Of a DNA stretch of 64,000 bases, positions 41,817 to 52,100 are shown piece after piece; the stretch's first letter is position 1, and each line of letters starts with the position of its first letter. The DNA comes from Albidovulum denitrificans (GTDB lineage: Bacteria > Pseudomonadota > Alphaproteobacteria > Rhodobacterales > Rhodobacteraceae). The stretch spans positions 62,001 to 126,000 of the forward strand of contig NZ_PVEP01000003.1 in the NCBI RefSeq assembly GCF_002973535.1, read 5' to 3'. The notes beneath the pieces were generated by a model, which did not search any database, was not told the origin of the DNA, and was given only the letters and a program-made list of their open reading frames with translations. Position numbers and translations under genes: made by a program.

Positions 41817-44024
41817 ATGATCCGCGCGCTTCACCGCTGGCCGGGGCTTCTGGCCCTTGCCTTTCTCACCGTCCTCGCGCTGAGCGGCGCGGCGCTGTCG
41901 GTCTTCCCGGCGGCCGAGCGGATGTCGGCGCCGCAGGCGATGGCGGGGCAGAGCGTCGCCGATCTGGCGGCGCGTGTCGCCGCCCGCCATCCGGGGCTGG
42001 AGGAGATCCGCCGCGCGCCGTCGGGCAAGATCACCGCCTGGTGGTTCGCGGGCGGCACGCCGGGATCTGCCGTAGTGGACCCGGCGACCGGCGCGGATCT
42101 GGGGTCGGCCGACCCCAACCCGGTGCAGCGCTGGCTGACCAACCTGCACCGCTCGCTTTTCCTCGGCGATGCCGGGCGGCTGACGATGGCGGCCGGGGCG
42201 GCCGCGATGCTGATCCTGGCGATGTCGGGGGCGGCGCTGGTTGCGCGGCGGACCGGCGGCTGGCGGCGCTGGTTCGCGCCGCTGCGCGGCCCGCGCGCCG
42301 GGCGGCTGCATGTGGAACTGGCGCGGATCGCGGTCGTTGGCCTGTCGCTGTCGGCGACCACGGCACTTTGGATGACGGCGTCGACCTTCAACCTGCTGCC
42401 CGACAACGCCGCCCCTCCGGCCGCGCCCGCCACCGTCAGCGGCCAGACGGGATTTCCGCTTGATCAGATGGCGGCGCTGCGCGACGTGCCGGTCGATACC
42501 CTGCGCAAGCTGAGCTTTCCCTTTGAGAATGACGCGCAGGATGTCTTCACCCTGCACACCGACACCGGCACCGGGCTGATCGACCAGGGGACCGGCGCGC
42601 TGGTCGGCTGGACGGATCAGACAGCGGGGCAGCGGGTATCGGAGATCGTCTACATGCTGCACACCGGCGAGGGCGCGGCGGTTCTTGGCCTGATCCTTGG
42701 CCTGATCGCGCTGAGCCTTCCCGTGATGGGCGTGACCGGGGTCATGATCTGGGCCGCCGGGCGGCGCGGGCGACCCCGGATTGCGCAGAATGCAGCGGCA
42801 GGACGGGCCGAAACGGTAATCCTCGTCGGCTCTGAAAGCGGCAGCACCTGGGGGTTCGCGGCGACGCTGGCGAAGGCGTTGCAGACGGCCGGGCAGGCAG
42901 TGCGTGTCGCAGCGATGGCGGGCTTCGACCCGGCACGGCACCCGCGCGCCGAACGCTACCTGATCCTTGCCGCGACCTATGGCGAGGGCGACGCGCCCGC
43001 CTCGGCCAAGGGGTTCCTGAACGCCCTCACCGCTCTGGACCAGGCACCCAGCGCCCCTGTGGCCATTCTGGGCTTTGGCGACCGCAGCTTTCCCGCCTTC
43101 TGCGCCTTCGCGGCAGAGGTAGAGGCCGCCGCCCGCGACAAGCGGTGGGGGATGCTGCTGCCGATGGACGCGGTCGACCGCCAGTCGCCGCAGGACTTCG
43201 CGCGCTGGGGCCGTGCGCTTGGCGCGGCGATTGGCCTGACGCTTGAGCTTGACCATCACCCCGCGCGGCCCGAGGCGGAAAGCCTGACCCTGATCTCGCG
43301 CCGCGACCATGGGGCCGAGGTGCAGGCCCCGACCGCGATCCTGCGCTTCGCGCTGCCGAGGGCGGGGCTTTGGGCGCGCCTCACCGGGCGGGGGATCACG
43401 CGCTTTCAGGCCGGCGACCTTCTGGGCATCGTGCCTGAGGGCGCGACCGTCCCGCGTTTCTATTCGCTGGCCTCGGGCAGCCGGGACGGGTTTGTCGAGG
43501 TGGTGGTGAAGAAGCATCCGGGCGGGCTTTGTTCCGGTCAGTTGATGGACCTGGCGCCGGGGGACACCGTGCAGGCCTTCCTGCGCCGCAATCCGGGCTT
43601 CCGCGCCGGGCGTGGCGACGCGCCGCTGATCCTGATCGGCGCGGGGACCGGCATCGGGCCGCTTGCCGGGTTCATCCGCGCCAATGATCGGGGTCGGCCC
43701 GTGCATCTTTTCTTCGGGATGCGCCACCCGGACAGCGATTTCCTCTACCGCGAGGATCTGGGCGGCTGGCAGGACGACGGGCGGCTGGCCAGCCTGACCA
43801 CCGCCGTCTCGCGCGGGGCGCGCCCGCATTATGTGCAGGACGCGCTGAGGATGGAGGCCACGCAGGTGGCCGAGGCGATCCGCAAGGGCGCGAAGGTCAT
43901 GGTCTGTGGCGGGCGCGACATGGCGCAGGGGGTGGCGAAGGCGCTGGACGAAATCCTTGCGCCCTTCGGCCTGACCCCCGCAACACTGAAAGCCGAGGGG
44001 CGCTATGTCGAAGATGTTTACTGA
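41817..44024 (+). CDS. PepSY transmembrane / flavodoxin / ferredoxin-NADP reductase fusion
   Basis: A 735-aa fusion. Residues 1-310: PepSY_TM region with four helices (LHRWPGLLALAFLTVLALSG at 5-24; a last pair ending GVTGVMIWAAGRRG). About 325-465: flavodoxin-like FMN domain (VILVGSESGSTWGFAATLAKAL, ILAATYGEGDAP). About 480-735: FAD/NADPH reductase with RFYSLAS (from about 547) and IGAGTGIGPLAGF (about 607). It can pass NADPH electrons through FAD and FMN to the membrane. It starts 15 bp after DUF2271 and its end overlaps apbE by 20 bp. Confidence 0.88.
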   Translation: MIRALHRWPGLLALAFLTVLALSGAALSVFPAAERMSAPQAMAGQSVADLAARVAARHPGLEEIRRAPSGKITAWWFAGGTPGSAVVDPATGADLGSADPNPVQRWLTNLHRSLFLGDAGRLTMAAGAAAMLILAMSGAALVARRTGGWRRWFAPLRGPRAGRLHVELARIAVVGLSLSATTALWMTASTFNLLPDNAAPPAAPATVSGQTGFPLDQMAALRDVPVDTLRKLSFPFENDAQDVFTLHTDTGTGLIDQGTGALVGWTDQTAGQRVSEIVYMLHTGEGAAVLGLILGLIALSLPVMGVTGVMIWAAGRRGRPRIAQNAAAGRAETVILVGSESGSTWGFAATLAKALQTAGQAVRVAAMAGFDPARHPRAERYLILAATYGEGDAPASAKGFLNALTALDQAPSAPVAILGFGDRSFPAFCAFAAEVEAAARDKRWGMLLPMDAVDRQSPQDFARWGRALGAAIGLTLELDHHPARPEAESLTLISRRDHGAEVQAPTAILRFALPRAGLWARLTGRGITRFQAGDLLGIVPEGATVPRFYSLASGSRDGFVEVVVKKHPGGLCSGQLMDLAPGDTVQAFLRRNPGFRAGRGDAPLILIGAGTGIGPLAGFIRANDRGRPVHLFFGMRHPDSDFLYREDLGGWQDDGRLASLTTAVSRGARPHYVQDALRMEATQVAEAIRKGAKVMVCGGRDMAQGVAKALDEILAPFGLTPATLKAEGRYVEDVY

Positions 44025-44985
44025 TCCCGCCCGCCACGCCCTGAACGGGCCGACGATGGGGACCCGCTGGTCGGCGCTGTTCTTCGCGCAGCCCGGCCTT
44101 GACCCCGCCCCTTTGCAGGCGGCACTTCAGGCGGCCGTCGATGCGGTCGATGCGCAGATGTCGCTTTGGAAGCCTGCCAGTGACCTGATGCGCCTGAACG
44201 CGGCGCCGGTGGGGGACTGGCAGCAGGTGCCGCCCGATCTGGCCCGCGTCCTTGGGCTGGGGATCGCCATCGGGCGCGCCTCGGGCGGGGCGTTCGACAT
44301 GGGGATGGGTGACGCGGTGCGCGCCTGGGGCTTTGGTCCGCAGGACGCCGATCCGCAGGCGATCCGGGCCGCGATGGCCACCCGGCGCGCGCCCGCGCAT
44401 GAGGTGATCGAGATGGAGGGCGACCGGGTGCGCAAGATCGCCCCTGTGGCGCTGGACCTGAACGGGATCGCCAAAGGCCATGGCGTCGACCGTCTGGCCG
44501 AGGTGCTGCGCGCCCATGGCATCCGTGACGCGCTGGTGGGGATCGACGGAGAGATGCGGGCGCTTGGCCTGCGCCCCGACGGCGCCCCCTGGACCATCGC
44601 GGTCGAGGCCCCGTTCGCGGGCCGCCGCGTGCCGCATTCGATCCTGGGGCTTCAGGATGCCGCCGTCGCGACCTCGGGCGATTATCGCCACTGGGTCGAT
44701 GTGCAGGGCCGCCGCCTGTCGCATACGATGGACCCGCATCGGGGGGCGCCGCTGTTGTCCTCGCCCGCTTCGGTCACCGTGATCGCCGCCACCTGTGCCG
44801 AGGCCGACGCCTGGGCAACGGCCCTGATGGTCGCAGGTGCCGAGAAAGGCGCGCGGATGGCGGAGCAGGCCGGGCTTGACGCCCTCTTCCTTCTGCGCGC
44901 GCCCGATGGCGCGGTGGAAAGCCACCCCGTCGGCCGCCTGTTTTCGGGTGACGCCGGGACGATGGCACCGCCCCCCGCCGCGTGA
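44005..44985 (+). CDS. apbE: FAD:protein FMN transferase ApbE
   Basis: A 326-aa enzyme that attaches FMN from FAD to Ser/Thr of target proteins. Family motifs: NGPTMGTRWSALFF (14-27), GGAFDMGMGDAVRAWGFG, LDLNGIAKGHGVDRLAEVL, VATSGDYRHWVD and LSHTMDPHRGAPL, then CAEADAWATALMVAGAEKG. No signal peptide or lipobox is visible, unlike most ApbEs, since the catalytic domain begins by residue 14. Overlaps the redox fusion by 20 bp. The DUF2271 TGAS protein is its obvious local substrate. Confidence 0.92.
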   Translation: MSKMFTDPARHALNGPTMGTRWSALFFAQPGLDPAPLQAALQAAVDAVDAQMSLWKPASDLMRLNAAPVGDWQQVPPDLARVLGLGIAIGRASGGAFDMGMGDAVRAWGFGPQDADPQAIRAAMATRRAPAHEVIEMEGDRVRKIAPVALDLNGIAKGHGVDRLAEVLRAHGIRDALVGIDGEMRALGLRPDGAPWTIAVEAPFAGRRVPHSILGLQDAAVATSGDYRHWVDVQGRRLSHTMDPHRGAPLLSSPASVTVIAATCAEADAWATALMVAGAEKGARMAEQAGLDALFLLRAPDGAVESHPVGRLFSGDAGTMAPPPAA

Positions 44986-45095
44986 CCCGATCCGCCGGGG
45001 CGGCCCGTCACCGCCCGGCCCCCGTCGCGCCACATGCTTGACCTTCGCCCCATGCCTCGGCTACGCGGACTGCAACCCATTTCAGCGAGGTTTCC

Positions 45096-46202
45096 ATGGC
45101 CAATCCTTCCCTACTCATTCTCGCCGGCGACGGCATCGGCCCCGAGGTGATGGCCGAGGTCAAGAAGATCATTGGCTGGTTCGGCGCCAAGCGCGACATC
45201 GCCTTTGACGTCAGCGAGGATCTGGTCGGCGGCTGCGCCTATGACAAGCATGGCACGCCGCTGGCGGATGAGACGATGGCGAAGGCGCAAGAGGTCGATG
45301 CGGTGTTGCTTGGCGCCGTCGGCGGGCCGAAATACGACAAGCTCGACTTCTCCGTCAAACCGGAACGCGGTCTCTTGCGGCTCCGCAAGGAGATGGACCT
45401 TTACGCCAACCTGCGCCCGGCCCAGTGCTTTGACGCGCTGGCCGATTTTTCCTCGCTGAAAAAGGACGTCGTCGCGGGCCTCGACATCATGATCGTGCGC
45501 GAACTGACCTCGGGCGTCTATTTTGGCGAGCCGCGCGGCATCTTCACCGAGGGCAACGAACGGGTGGGCATCAACACCCAGCGCTATACGGAATCCGAGA
45601 TCGCGCGCGTCGCGCGGTCGGCCTTCGAACTGGCGAAGCGGCGGGACAACAAGGTCTGCTCGATGGAGAAGGCCAATGTGATGGAATCCGGGGTTCTCTG
45701 GCGCGAGGTCGTGCAAGAGGTCCACGACAAGGAATACCCGGATGTGGAGCTGTCGCACATGTATGCCGACGCGGGCGCCATGCAATTGACCCGCTGGCCG
45801 AAGCAGTTCGACGTGATCGTGACCGACAACCTGTTCGGCGACCTGCTGTCCGACCTTGCCGCGATGCTGACCGGCAGCCTTGGCATGCTGCCCTCGGCCA
45901 GCCTCGGCGCGCCGATGGCGAACGGTCGGCCCAAGGCGCTTTATGAGCCGGTCCACGGCTCTGCCCCCGACATCGCCGGGCAGGGCAAGGCCAACCCGAT
46001 CGCCTGCATCCTGTCCTTCGCGATGGCGCTGCGCTATTCCTTCGACCTTGGGGATGAGGCGACGCGGGTCGAGAAGGCGGTTGAGAAGGTCTTGGCAGAC
46101 GGTCTGCGCACCGCCGACCTGATGGGGCCTGAGGGCGGCAAGCCGGTTTCGACCTCGGAAATGGGCGACGCGGTCGTCAAGGCGCTGGATACCTCTCTCT
46201 GA
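45096..46202 (+). CDS. leuB: 3-isopropylmalate dehydrogenase
   Basis: A 368-aa enzyme oxidising and decarboxylating 3-isopropylmalate in leucine synthesis. Seen: [126 protein letters not shown] and [18 protein letters not shown]. Full family length. GCGAGG precedes ATG 45096. leuC and leuD are not adjacent. Intrinsic terminator downstream. Confidence 0.97.
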   Translation: MANPSLLILAGDGIGPEVMAEVKKIIGWFGAKRDIAFDVSEDLVGGCAYDKHGTPLADETMAKAQEVDAVLLGAVGGPKYDKLDFSVKPERGLLRLRKEMDLYANLRPAQCFDALADFSSLKKDVVAGLDIMIVRELTSGVYFGEPRGIFTEGNERVGINTQRYTESEIARVARSAFELAKRRDNKVCSMEKANVMESGVLWREVVQEVHDKEYPDVELSHMYADAGAMQLTRWPKQFDVIVTDNLFGDLLSDLAAMLTGSLGMLPSASLGAPMANGRPKALYEPVHGSAPDIAGQGKANPIACILSFAMALRYSFDLGDEATRVEKAVEKVLADGLRTADLMGPEGGKPVSTSEMGDAVVKALDTSL

Positions 46203-46235
46203 ATTTCACATTCAGGACAAAATGATCTGAGAACA

Positions 46236-46258
46236 GGGCGTTACTGACGCCCTTTTTT
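46236..46258 (+). terminator. Intrinsic terminator after leuB
   Basis: Six-base stem GGGCGT / ACGCCC, 5-base loop TACTG, followed by TTTTTT; 34 bp after the leuB stop. Confidence 0.85.
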
Positions 46259-46271
46259 CTTGAGGTCATTG

Positions 46272-47162
46272 ATGAGAACCCTTCTCGCCGCCGCCGTTGT
46301 CGCGGTCCTTTCGGCCCCTGCGGCCCTTGCCGCCAGCTTCGAGGAGATGTTCCCCGGCGTGGCCGAACAGATGCCCGAGGACCTGCGTCCGGGTCTTGAG
46401 GCGATGGATCTGAAGCAGGGCCACACCCGGATCGGCGCGATCGCCTCCATCGACGTGCCTGAGGGGTATTATTTCCTTGGCCCCAAGGATGCCGCGTTCG
46501 TCCTGACGACGCTTTGGGGCAATCCCGACGCCTCGCAGACGCTGGGCATGCTGTTCCCGCGCGACCGCAGCCCGGTGGACGGCGCCACATGGGGCGCGGA
46601 GATCACGTTTGACGAGATCGGCTATGTCTCGGACGAGGATGCCAAGGGCTATGACTATGACGCGCTGCTGCGCGACATGCAGGCCGACACGAAGGAAGAC
46701 AACAAATGGCGGGACCAGAACGGCTATGCCCGTGTCGATCTTCTGGGCTGGGCGGCGGAACCGCATTACGATCTGGAAAGCCGCAAGCTTTACTGGGCCA
46801 AGCGCCTGAAATTCGCCGATAACGAGGGCGAGACGCTGAACTACAACATCCGCGCCCTGGGGCGGAAGGGCGTGCTGGTGGTCAATTTCATCGCCGGGAT
46901 GGACCAGTTCGACGATGTCGAGGCGGCCGTGCCGGACGTGCTGACCATGGTCAACTTCACCGACGGCAACCGCTATAGCGACTTTGATCCGAAGATCGAC
47001 ACCGTCGCGGCGGTCGGCATCGGCGGGCTGATCGCGGGCAAGGTTCTGGCCAAGACCGGGCTACTGGCGATGGGCCTCGTGTTTCTGAAGAAATTCGGCG
47101 TGGTCCTGCTGCTGCCGCTTCTCGGGCTGAAGAGGCTTTTCTCCCGCCGGGGCAAGGACTGA
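46272..47162 (+). CDS. DUF2167 family membrane protein
   Basis: A 296-aa protein with a signal peptide (about 1-20, MRTLLAAAVVAVLSAPAALA). The exported domain has the DUF2167 pattern (RIGAIASIDVPEGYYFLGPKDA, LGMLFPRD, WGAEITFDEIGYVSDEDAKGYDYDALLRDM, YDLESRKLYWAKRLKF, TLNYNIRALGRKGVLVVNFIAG) and two C-terminal hydrophobic stretches (240-285). ATG 46272 has GAGG 6 bp upstream. Function unknown in the family. Confidence 0.85.
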   Translation: MRTLLAAAVVAVLSAPAALAASFEEMFPGVAEQMPEDLRPGLEAMDLKQGHTRIGAIASIDVPEGYYFLGPKDAAFVLTTLWGNPDASQTLGMLFPRDRSPVDGATWGAEITFDEIGYVSDEDAKGYDYDALLRDMQADTKEDNKWRDQNGYARVDLLGWAAEPHYDLESRKLYWAKRLKFADNEGETLNYNIRALGRKGVLVVNFIAGMDQFDDVEAAVPDVLTMVNFTDGNRYSDFDPKIDTVAAVGIGGLIAGKVLAKTGLLAMGLVFLKKFGVVLLLPLLGLKRLFSRRGKD

Positions 47163-47192
47163 CCCTCGGCCCCGCGACCGAGCCAGAGGGGT

Positions 47193-47218
47193 TGAACCTT
47201 TCCGCAGACAGGTTCAAA
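47193..47218. promoter_or_regulatory. Short inverted repeat upstream of the DMT transporter gene
   Basis: TTGAACC-N12-GGTTCAA, 37 bp before the transporter start. It could be an operator; there is no T-tract, so terminator function is less likely. Confidence 0.3.
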
Positions 47219-47254
47219 CGGAGATGGTAGCGGTATCGCGGCGGAGGAGCGAGC

Positions 47255-48220
47255 ATGTCCCACAACGTGAGAGGAGCCCTTCTGGCGCTGATCGCGATGG
47301 GCATATTCGCCACCCATGACGTCGTGGTGAAAACTCTGGGCGAGCATTACTCGGCGGTCCAGATCGTCTTTTTTGCCGCCCTTCTCAGCTTTCCCATCGT
47401 CAGCGTGATCCTTCTGAACGACGGGAAAGAGGCGAACCTCAGGCCGCGCCATCCGTGGTGGGTGTCGTTTCGCATGGTGCTGACGGTCATCACCGGCGTG
47501 ACGGCCTTTTACGCCTTCTCGGTCCTGCCGTTGGCGCAGGTCTATGTGATCCTCTTTTCCTCGCCGCTGCTGGTCACCATCCTGGCTATCCCGATCCTGG
47601 GCGAACGGGTGGGCTTTCACCGCTGGGCCGCGGTCGTGGCAGGGCTGATCGGCGTCATCATCGTGATGCGGCCGGGTCAGGCCCCGCTGTCGGCGGGCCA
47701 CCTCGCGGCCCTTGTGGCGGCGGTCTGCGGGGCGGCGGCCTCGGTCATCGTACGCAAGATCGGGGCCGAGGAACGGTCGGTCGTGCTGCTTCTCTATCCG
47801 ATGATCGGCAACTTCGTCGGCATGGGCCTTGCCCTGCCCTTCGTCTACAAGCCGATGCCGATCGAGCATCTGGGGCTTCTCGGCGTCATCGCCGTCTTTG
47901 GCCTGACCGCGTCCTTCCTCGTGATCCTGGCCTATCGGTCGGGCGAGGCGGCGATCGTCGCGCCGATGCAGTACAGCCAGATCCTCTGGGCCACGGGCTA
48001 TGGCTATGTCCTGTTCAAGGAACGGCTGGACCTGCCGACGGCGATTGGCGCGGGTGTCATCATCGCCTCGGGCCTCTACATCGTCTTCCGCGAAAGCCGG
48101 AAGGGGATTTCGGCCAACAGGCCCGTCACCCAGACGCGGGTGCGGCCCGAAACCGTCACCGCGCCCCGGTCGAGCATCTTGCAGCGCGTCCTTCCCCTGC
48201 GCCGCGGGGTCGGCGAGTAA
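47255..48220 (+). CDS. DMT (EamA) family transporter
   Basis: A 321-aa protein with ten hydrophobic segments in two EamA repeats: RGALLALIAMGIFATHDVVVKTLGEHYSAVQIVFFAAL and, in the second half, LAALVAAVCGAAASVIVRKIGAEE ... AAIVAPMQYSQILWATGYGYVLFKERLDLPTAIGAGVIIASGLYIVFRE. EamA proteins export metabolites such as amino acids. GGAGGAGCGAGC precedes the ATG. A tRNA-Pro gene follows 65 bp after the stop. Confidence 0.9.
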   Translation: MSHNVRGALLALIAMGIFATHDVVVKTLGEHYSAVQIVFFAALLSFPIVSVILLNDGKEANLRPRHPWWVSFRMVLTVITGVTAFYAFSVLPLAQVYVILFSSPLLVTILAIPILGERVGFHRWAAVVAGLIGVIIVMRPGQAPLSAGHLAALVAAVCGAAASVIVRKIGAEERSVVLLLYPMIGNFVGMGLALPFVYKPMPIEHLGLLGVIAVFGLTASFLVILAYRSGEAAIVAPMQYSQILWATGYGYVLFKERLDLPTAIGAGVIIASGLYIVFRESRKGISANRPVTQTRVRPETVTAPRSSILQRVLPLRRGVGE

Positions 48221-48285
48221 GCGAAACAACCCCGCCGTAGCCCCTTGCCAAAGCGCCCGAGTCGCGTTAGTCCCGCGCCCACGGT

Positions 48286-48362
48286 CGGAGCGTAGCGCAG
48301 CCTGGTAGCGCACCTGCTTCGGGAGCAGGGGGTCGGAGGTTCGAATCCTCTCGCTCCGACCA
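48286..48362 (+). tRNA. tRNA-Pro (anticodon CGG)
   Basis: Cloverleaf folds by eye: acceptor CGGAGCG / CGCTCCG, anticodon arm CCTGC-TTCGGGA-GCAGG with anticodon CGG, T arm around GGTTCGAATCC, discriminator A and encoded CCA at 48360-48362. 77 nt. tRNA genes are frequent integration sites; the 800 bp that follow are gene-poor. Confidence 0.96.
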
Positions 48363-49161
48363 ATTATCCCGATGTCGATAGTCACGGCATTTGCCCTTTC
48401 GGGTCACAAAATGCCCCTTGGGCGCCCCGCGCCTTGGCTCGCTTTGCCCGCCGCTAGAGGGAAAACACCTTATCTGCACCCGCCGCGCGGGTGCGCCGGT
48501 TCATAAAAACCTAGAGGTCGGTGCTGAGCCCTTCGCGGTCGCTCCCCCTGCCCGGAACCAAGGCGCGTCCCGCGCCGCCGGGCATCGCCCGACCGCCCCA
48601 CCGGGAGGGCAATGCCCGGCCTTTCAAACGGCAGCTTCGTCCGCATAGCTGCCCCTCGGGCCGCGCCCACATCGGACAAATCCCCTGACGAAAAAGGGCG
48701 CTTTCGTTGCCGATCCAAAATCGGCCCGCGTGTTTTCAAGGGGTTGCCGAAGTCCGAAAGGACAAATCCGGTGCCGCTCGACGCCCGGCATCGAAAACTC
48801 TCAGAGTTCCGGCCAGGTCGGGATGGGGCGACGGCGCCCTTCCGCAGGGGCGTGGCGATCCGCGATACCGGCGAAGCTGGTTATTGCCGCCCGGCACGTC
48901 CCTTGCCTGCTGGTCCCGCGAATTCGGACGGTTCCCCGTTAACAGGGCGCAAATACATCGCGCGTAACGTCCCCTTGGGATGAACCCGGCCGCTTTTCGC
49001 GCCCGTGCGGTGTCGTACCGTGCCTTGCTGGGCGGCCGGTCCACGACCGGAACGAACGGGAGGGCGGCGGCATCATATGGCCGCTGCCTGCCGGTGCCGT
49101 CGGCCCTTCATCCCATGTGACACCGCCCTCTGCCAGGCAGATTTGACAAGCGAGGCCGGTA
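48363..49161. other. Gene-poor region between tRNA-Pro and the RTX gene (799 bp)
   Basis: Several overlapping open frames occur on both strands, as expected for GC-rich DNA, but none has a good start signal or recognisable product. A long imperfect inverted repeat, GCCGGGCAT-C-GCCC (48577-48590) with GGGC-A-ATGCCCGGC (48607-48620), could be a terminator or structured RNA. A smaller hairpin GCCGAT-CCAAA-ATCGGC lies at 48710-48726. No second copy of the tRNA 3' end was found in the window. Confidence 0.5.
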
Positions 49162-52100
49162 ATGGCGACGATATTCGACGTTTTCTATCTGGGAACGGTT
49201 GCCGCCCTTGACCCCACCGAGGGCAATACGACCGCCGAAAACGCGGCAAGTCTCCTCGGGGCGACCTTCGGTTCGCGGACCGATCCGCTCTTCTCGGCCG
49301 TTCAGACCCTCGCGCCCGTCAGCTATTCAGGCGGCAGCAGCACCGCCTATGACACCGACAACCTCGCCGCGAACGACACGTTCAGCATCGACGGCGGGGC
49401 GGCGCAGACCTTCGACACGCTCGTCATCTACAACGCCACCATTACCTATGCCGATGGCAGCACCGCGATCATCACCGCCAATGTGATGCAGGACACCGCC
49501 GGCAATCTCTACCTGGTGCCGGAGACGACCTATAACACCGACCAGACCGCGCTTGAGGCCGCGCCGATCCGGTCGCTGACACTGGACAGCGTCGCTGGCG
49601 CGACCAGCAACATGACCGCCGACCGCTACGCCGCGACCTATGTCACGGGCGTTGAAGGCACGACCGGCAATGACAGCATGGGCGTCGGCTATACCGATGC
49701 CGACGGCGACCAGATCACCACCGGCGATGACCTGATCTATGGCGGCGACGGCAACGACACCATCGACGGCGGGGCAGGCAACGACAGCATCTTTGGCGGT
49801 GACGGGAACGACTCGATCACCGGCGGGGCGGGCAATGACAGCCTGGTGGGCGGCGCGGGCGACGACTATTTCAACGAGGCCGAGGGCGGCTAGGACACGA
49901 TTGACGGCGGCGAGGGCTATGACACCTTCGACGCGCGCGGGTTCACGACGGGCACCCTGTCGATCAGCTTCGACAATATCGAAGAAATCTATGGGACGAA
50001 TAACAACGACTACTGGAACTGGGCTGCCGGAGATGTCCTGTTCCACGGCGGCACGGGCAGCAGCACGATCAACGCCGGTACAGGCGACGACACGCTGTTG
50101 GGCGGCGCGGGTAATGACCTGCTGCGCGGTGGCGATGGGTCCGATATCTTTATCTTCGCGGATGGGTTCGGCGATGACACCATCGTCGGCGGGACGGGCG
50201 GGACCAATTACGATACGCTTGATTTCTCCGCCGTCACCTCGCCGCTGACCGTGGTCTATTCAGGCGACGGGGCCGGAACGGTCACCGACGCCACCTATAC
50301 CGTCACCTTCAGCGAAATCGAGCATCTCATCCTGACCGCGCAACCGGATCTGGTCGATGCGTCGGCCGACACGGCAGGGACGGAAATCGCCGCCGGATCG
50401 GGCAATGATACCATCACCGGCGGCGCGGGCAACGACGTTATCTGGGGCGGTGACGACAACGACCTGATCCATGGCGGCGGCGGGGACGATCACCTTTCCG
50501 CAGGCAACGGCAATGACACGGTCCATGGCGATGCCGGTAACGATTCGCTTTGGGGCGGCACCGGCGACGATCTGATCTATGGCGGGACCGGGGACGACTA
50601 TCTTGAGGGCGAGGCAGGCAGCAACACGCTCGACGGTGGCGACGGGTCCGACACCTTCAGCGTCAGCGACGGGGATACCGGCACCACCATCATCGGTGGT
50701 GAGGGCGGTTCGGACGCTGACACGCTCCTCCTGAGGTCCACTACATCGACGTCCGGGGTCACCGTTACCTTCACGGGTGACGAGGCCGGGACATTCTCAT
50801 TTGACGGAACGGCGGGCAGCGGCACCTTCACGCAGGTCGAGGCCATCTGGGGTACGGTCTATGACGACCTGATCGACGCTTCGGCGTCGAGTACCGGGCA
50901 GATACTGGGAGGTGACGGGGGCGCCGACCGCATCATCGGCGGCACGGGCGCCGATACGCTCTATGGCAACGCTGGCAACGACACGCTGATCGGCGGCGCG
51001 GGGGCCGACGTGCTTGACGGCGGATCGGGGCTGGATATTGCCGACTATTCCACCTCGACGGCGGGGGTGAATGTCAACCTTGGCGCCGGGGTTGGCAGCG
51101 GTGGCGATGCCGAAGGCGACAGCTTCCTTGGCATCGATGGCGCCATCGGATCGGATTACAACGATACCCTTTCCGGCTACGATCCGACCTTCACCGAGGA
51201 GGGACAGACCTTCTCCAACATGTTCGATGGCGGGGCCGGGGACGACTACATCCTTGGCTACGGCGGCGAAGACACGCTTTACGGCGGCGCGGGTGACGAC
51301 ACCCTCGTCGGCGGTCAGGGCAACGACCTGCTGAGCGGCGGCGGCGGGAACGATACCTTCCTTTACGCGATCGGCAACGGGGCCGACACGATCACCGATT
51401 TCAACGCGGGCAATACCGGCGCGCTGGATGACGGCGATGCCACCAACAACGATTTCATCGACCTTACCCCGTATTACGACAACCTTGCAGAGCTTTATGC
51501 CGACCAGGCCGATGACGGCATCCTGAATCAATCGAACACGACCGATGCCAATGGCCGCGTCGTCGATTATTCGGACAACACCCAGTTTGGCACAAGCAGC
51601 CTTACCTTTACCGGGGCCACGGCCAACAACACCTTCTTCACCGCCGAAAATACCGGCGTCACCTGCTATCTTGCCGGAACCCGCATCCTGACCCCGGAGG
51701 GTGAGGTGCCGATCGAGCGTCTTCGCGTGGGGGACCTTGTGACGACCCGCGATCATGGCGCACAGCCGATCCGCTGGATCGGCGTGTCCGAGGTGATCGT
51801 GACGCCCCCGGTCGCGCCGATCCATATCGGTGCCGGTGCGCTTGGCCCCAGCCTGCCGCGGCGCGATCTTTACGTTTCGCCGCAGCACCGGATGCTTGTG
51901 CGCTCGCGCATCGTGGAGAGGATGATGGGCGTGGACGAGGGGCTGGTGGCGGCGAAAAAGCTGACCGCGTTGCCCGGCATTTCGGCCATCGGGGCGACCG
52001 GGCGGCTGCGCTACCATCACCTGATGTGCGACGCGCATGAGATCATCTTTGCCGAAGGGGGGCATCGGAAACGCTTTTGCCCGGCCCGCAGGCCCGCAAG

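Noticed and set aside
48338-48362. tRNA-Pro 3' end as an attachment site
   Set aside because: A second copy of the tRNA 3' sequence was looked for downstream in the window and not found, and no integrase gene is visible.
48612-48983. Possible 123-aa ORF in the region after tRNA-Pro
   Set aside because: Arg/Pro-rich composition, no start signal, competing frames on both strands; no support for a gene.
49143-49148. TTGACA as a -35 box for the RTX gene
   Set aside because: It lies only about 14 bp before the start codon, with no room for a -10 element and leader.
49735-51400. Regular short repeats resembling an array
   Set aside because: They encode RTX nonapeptides (GGxGxDxLx) in a single reading frame; no spacer-repeat structure.
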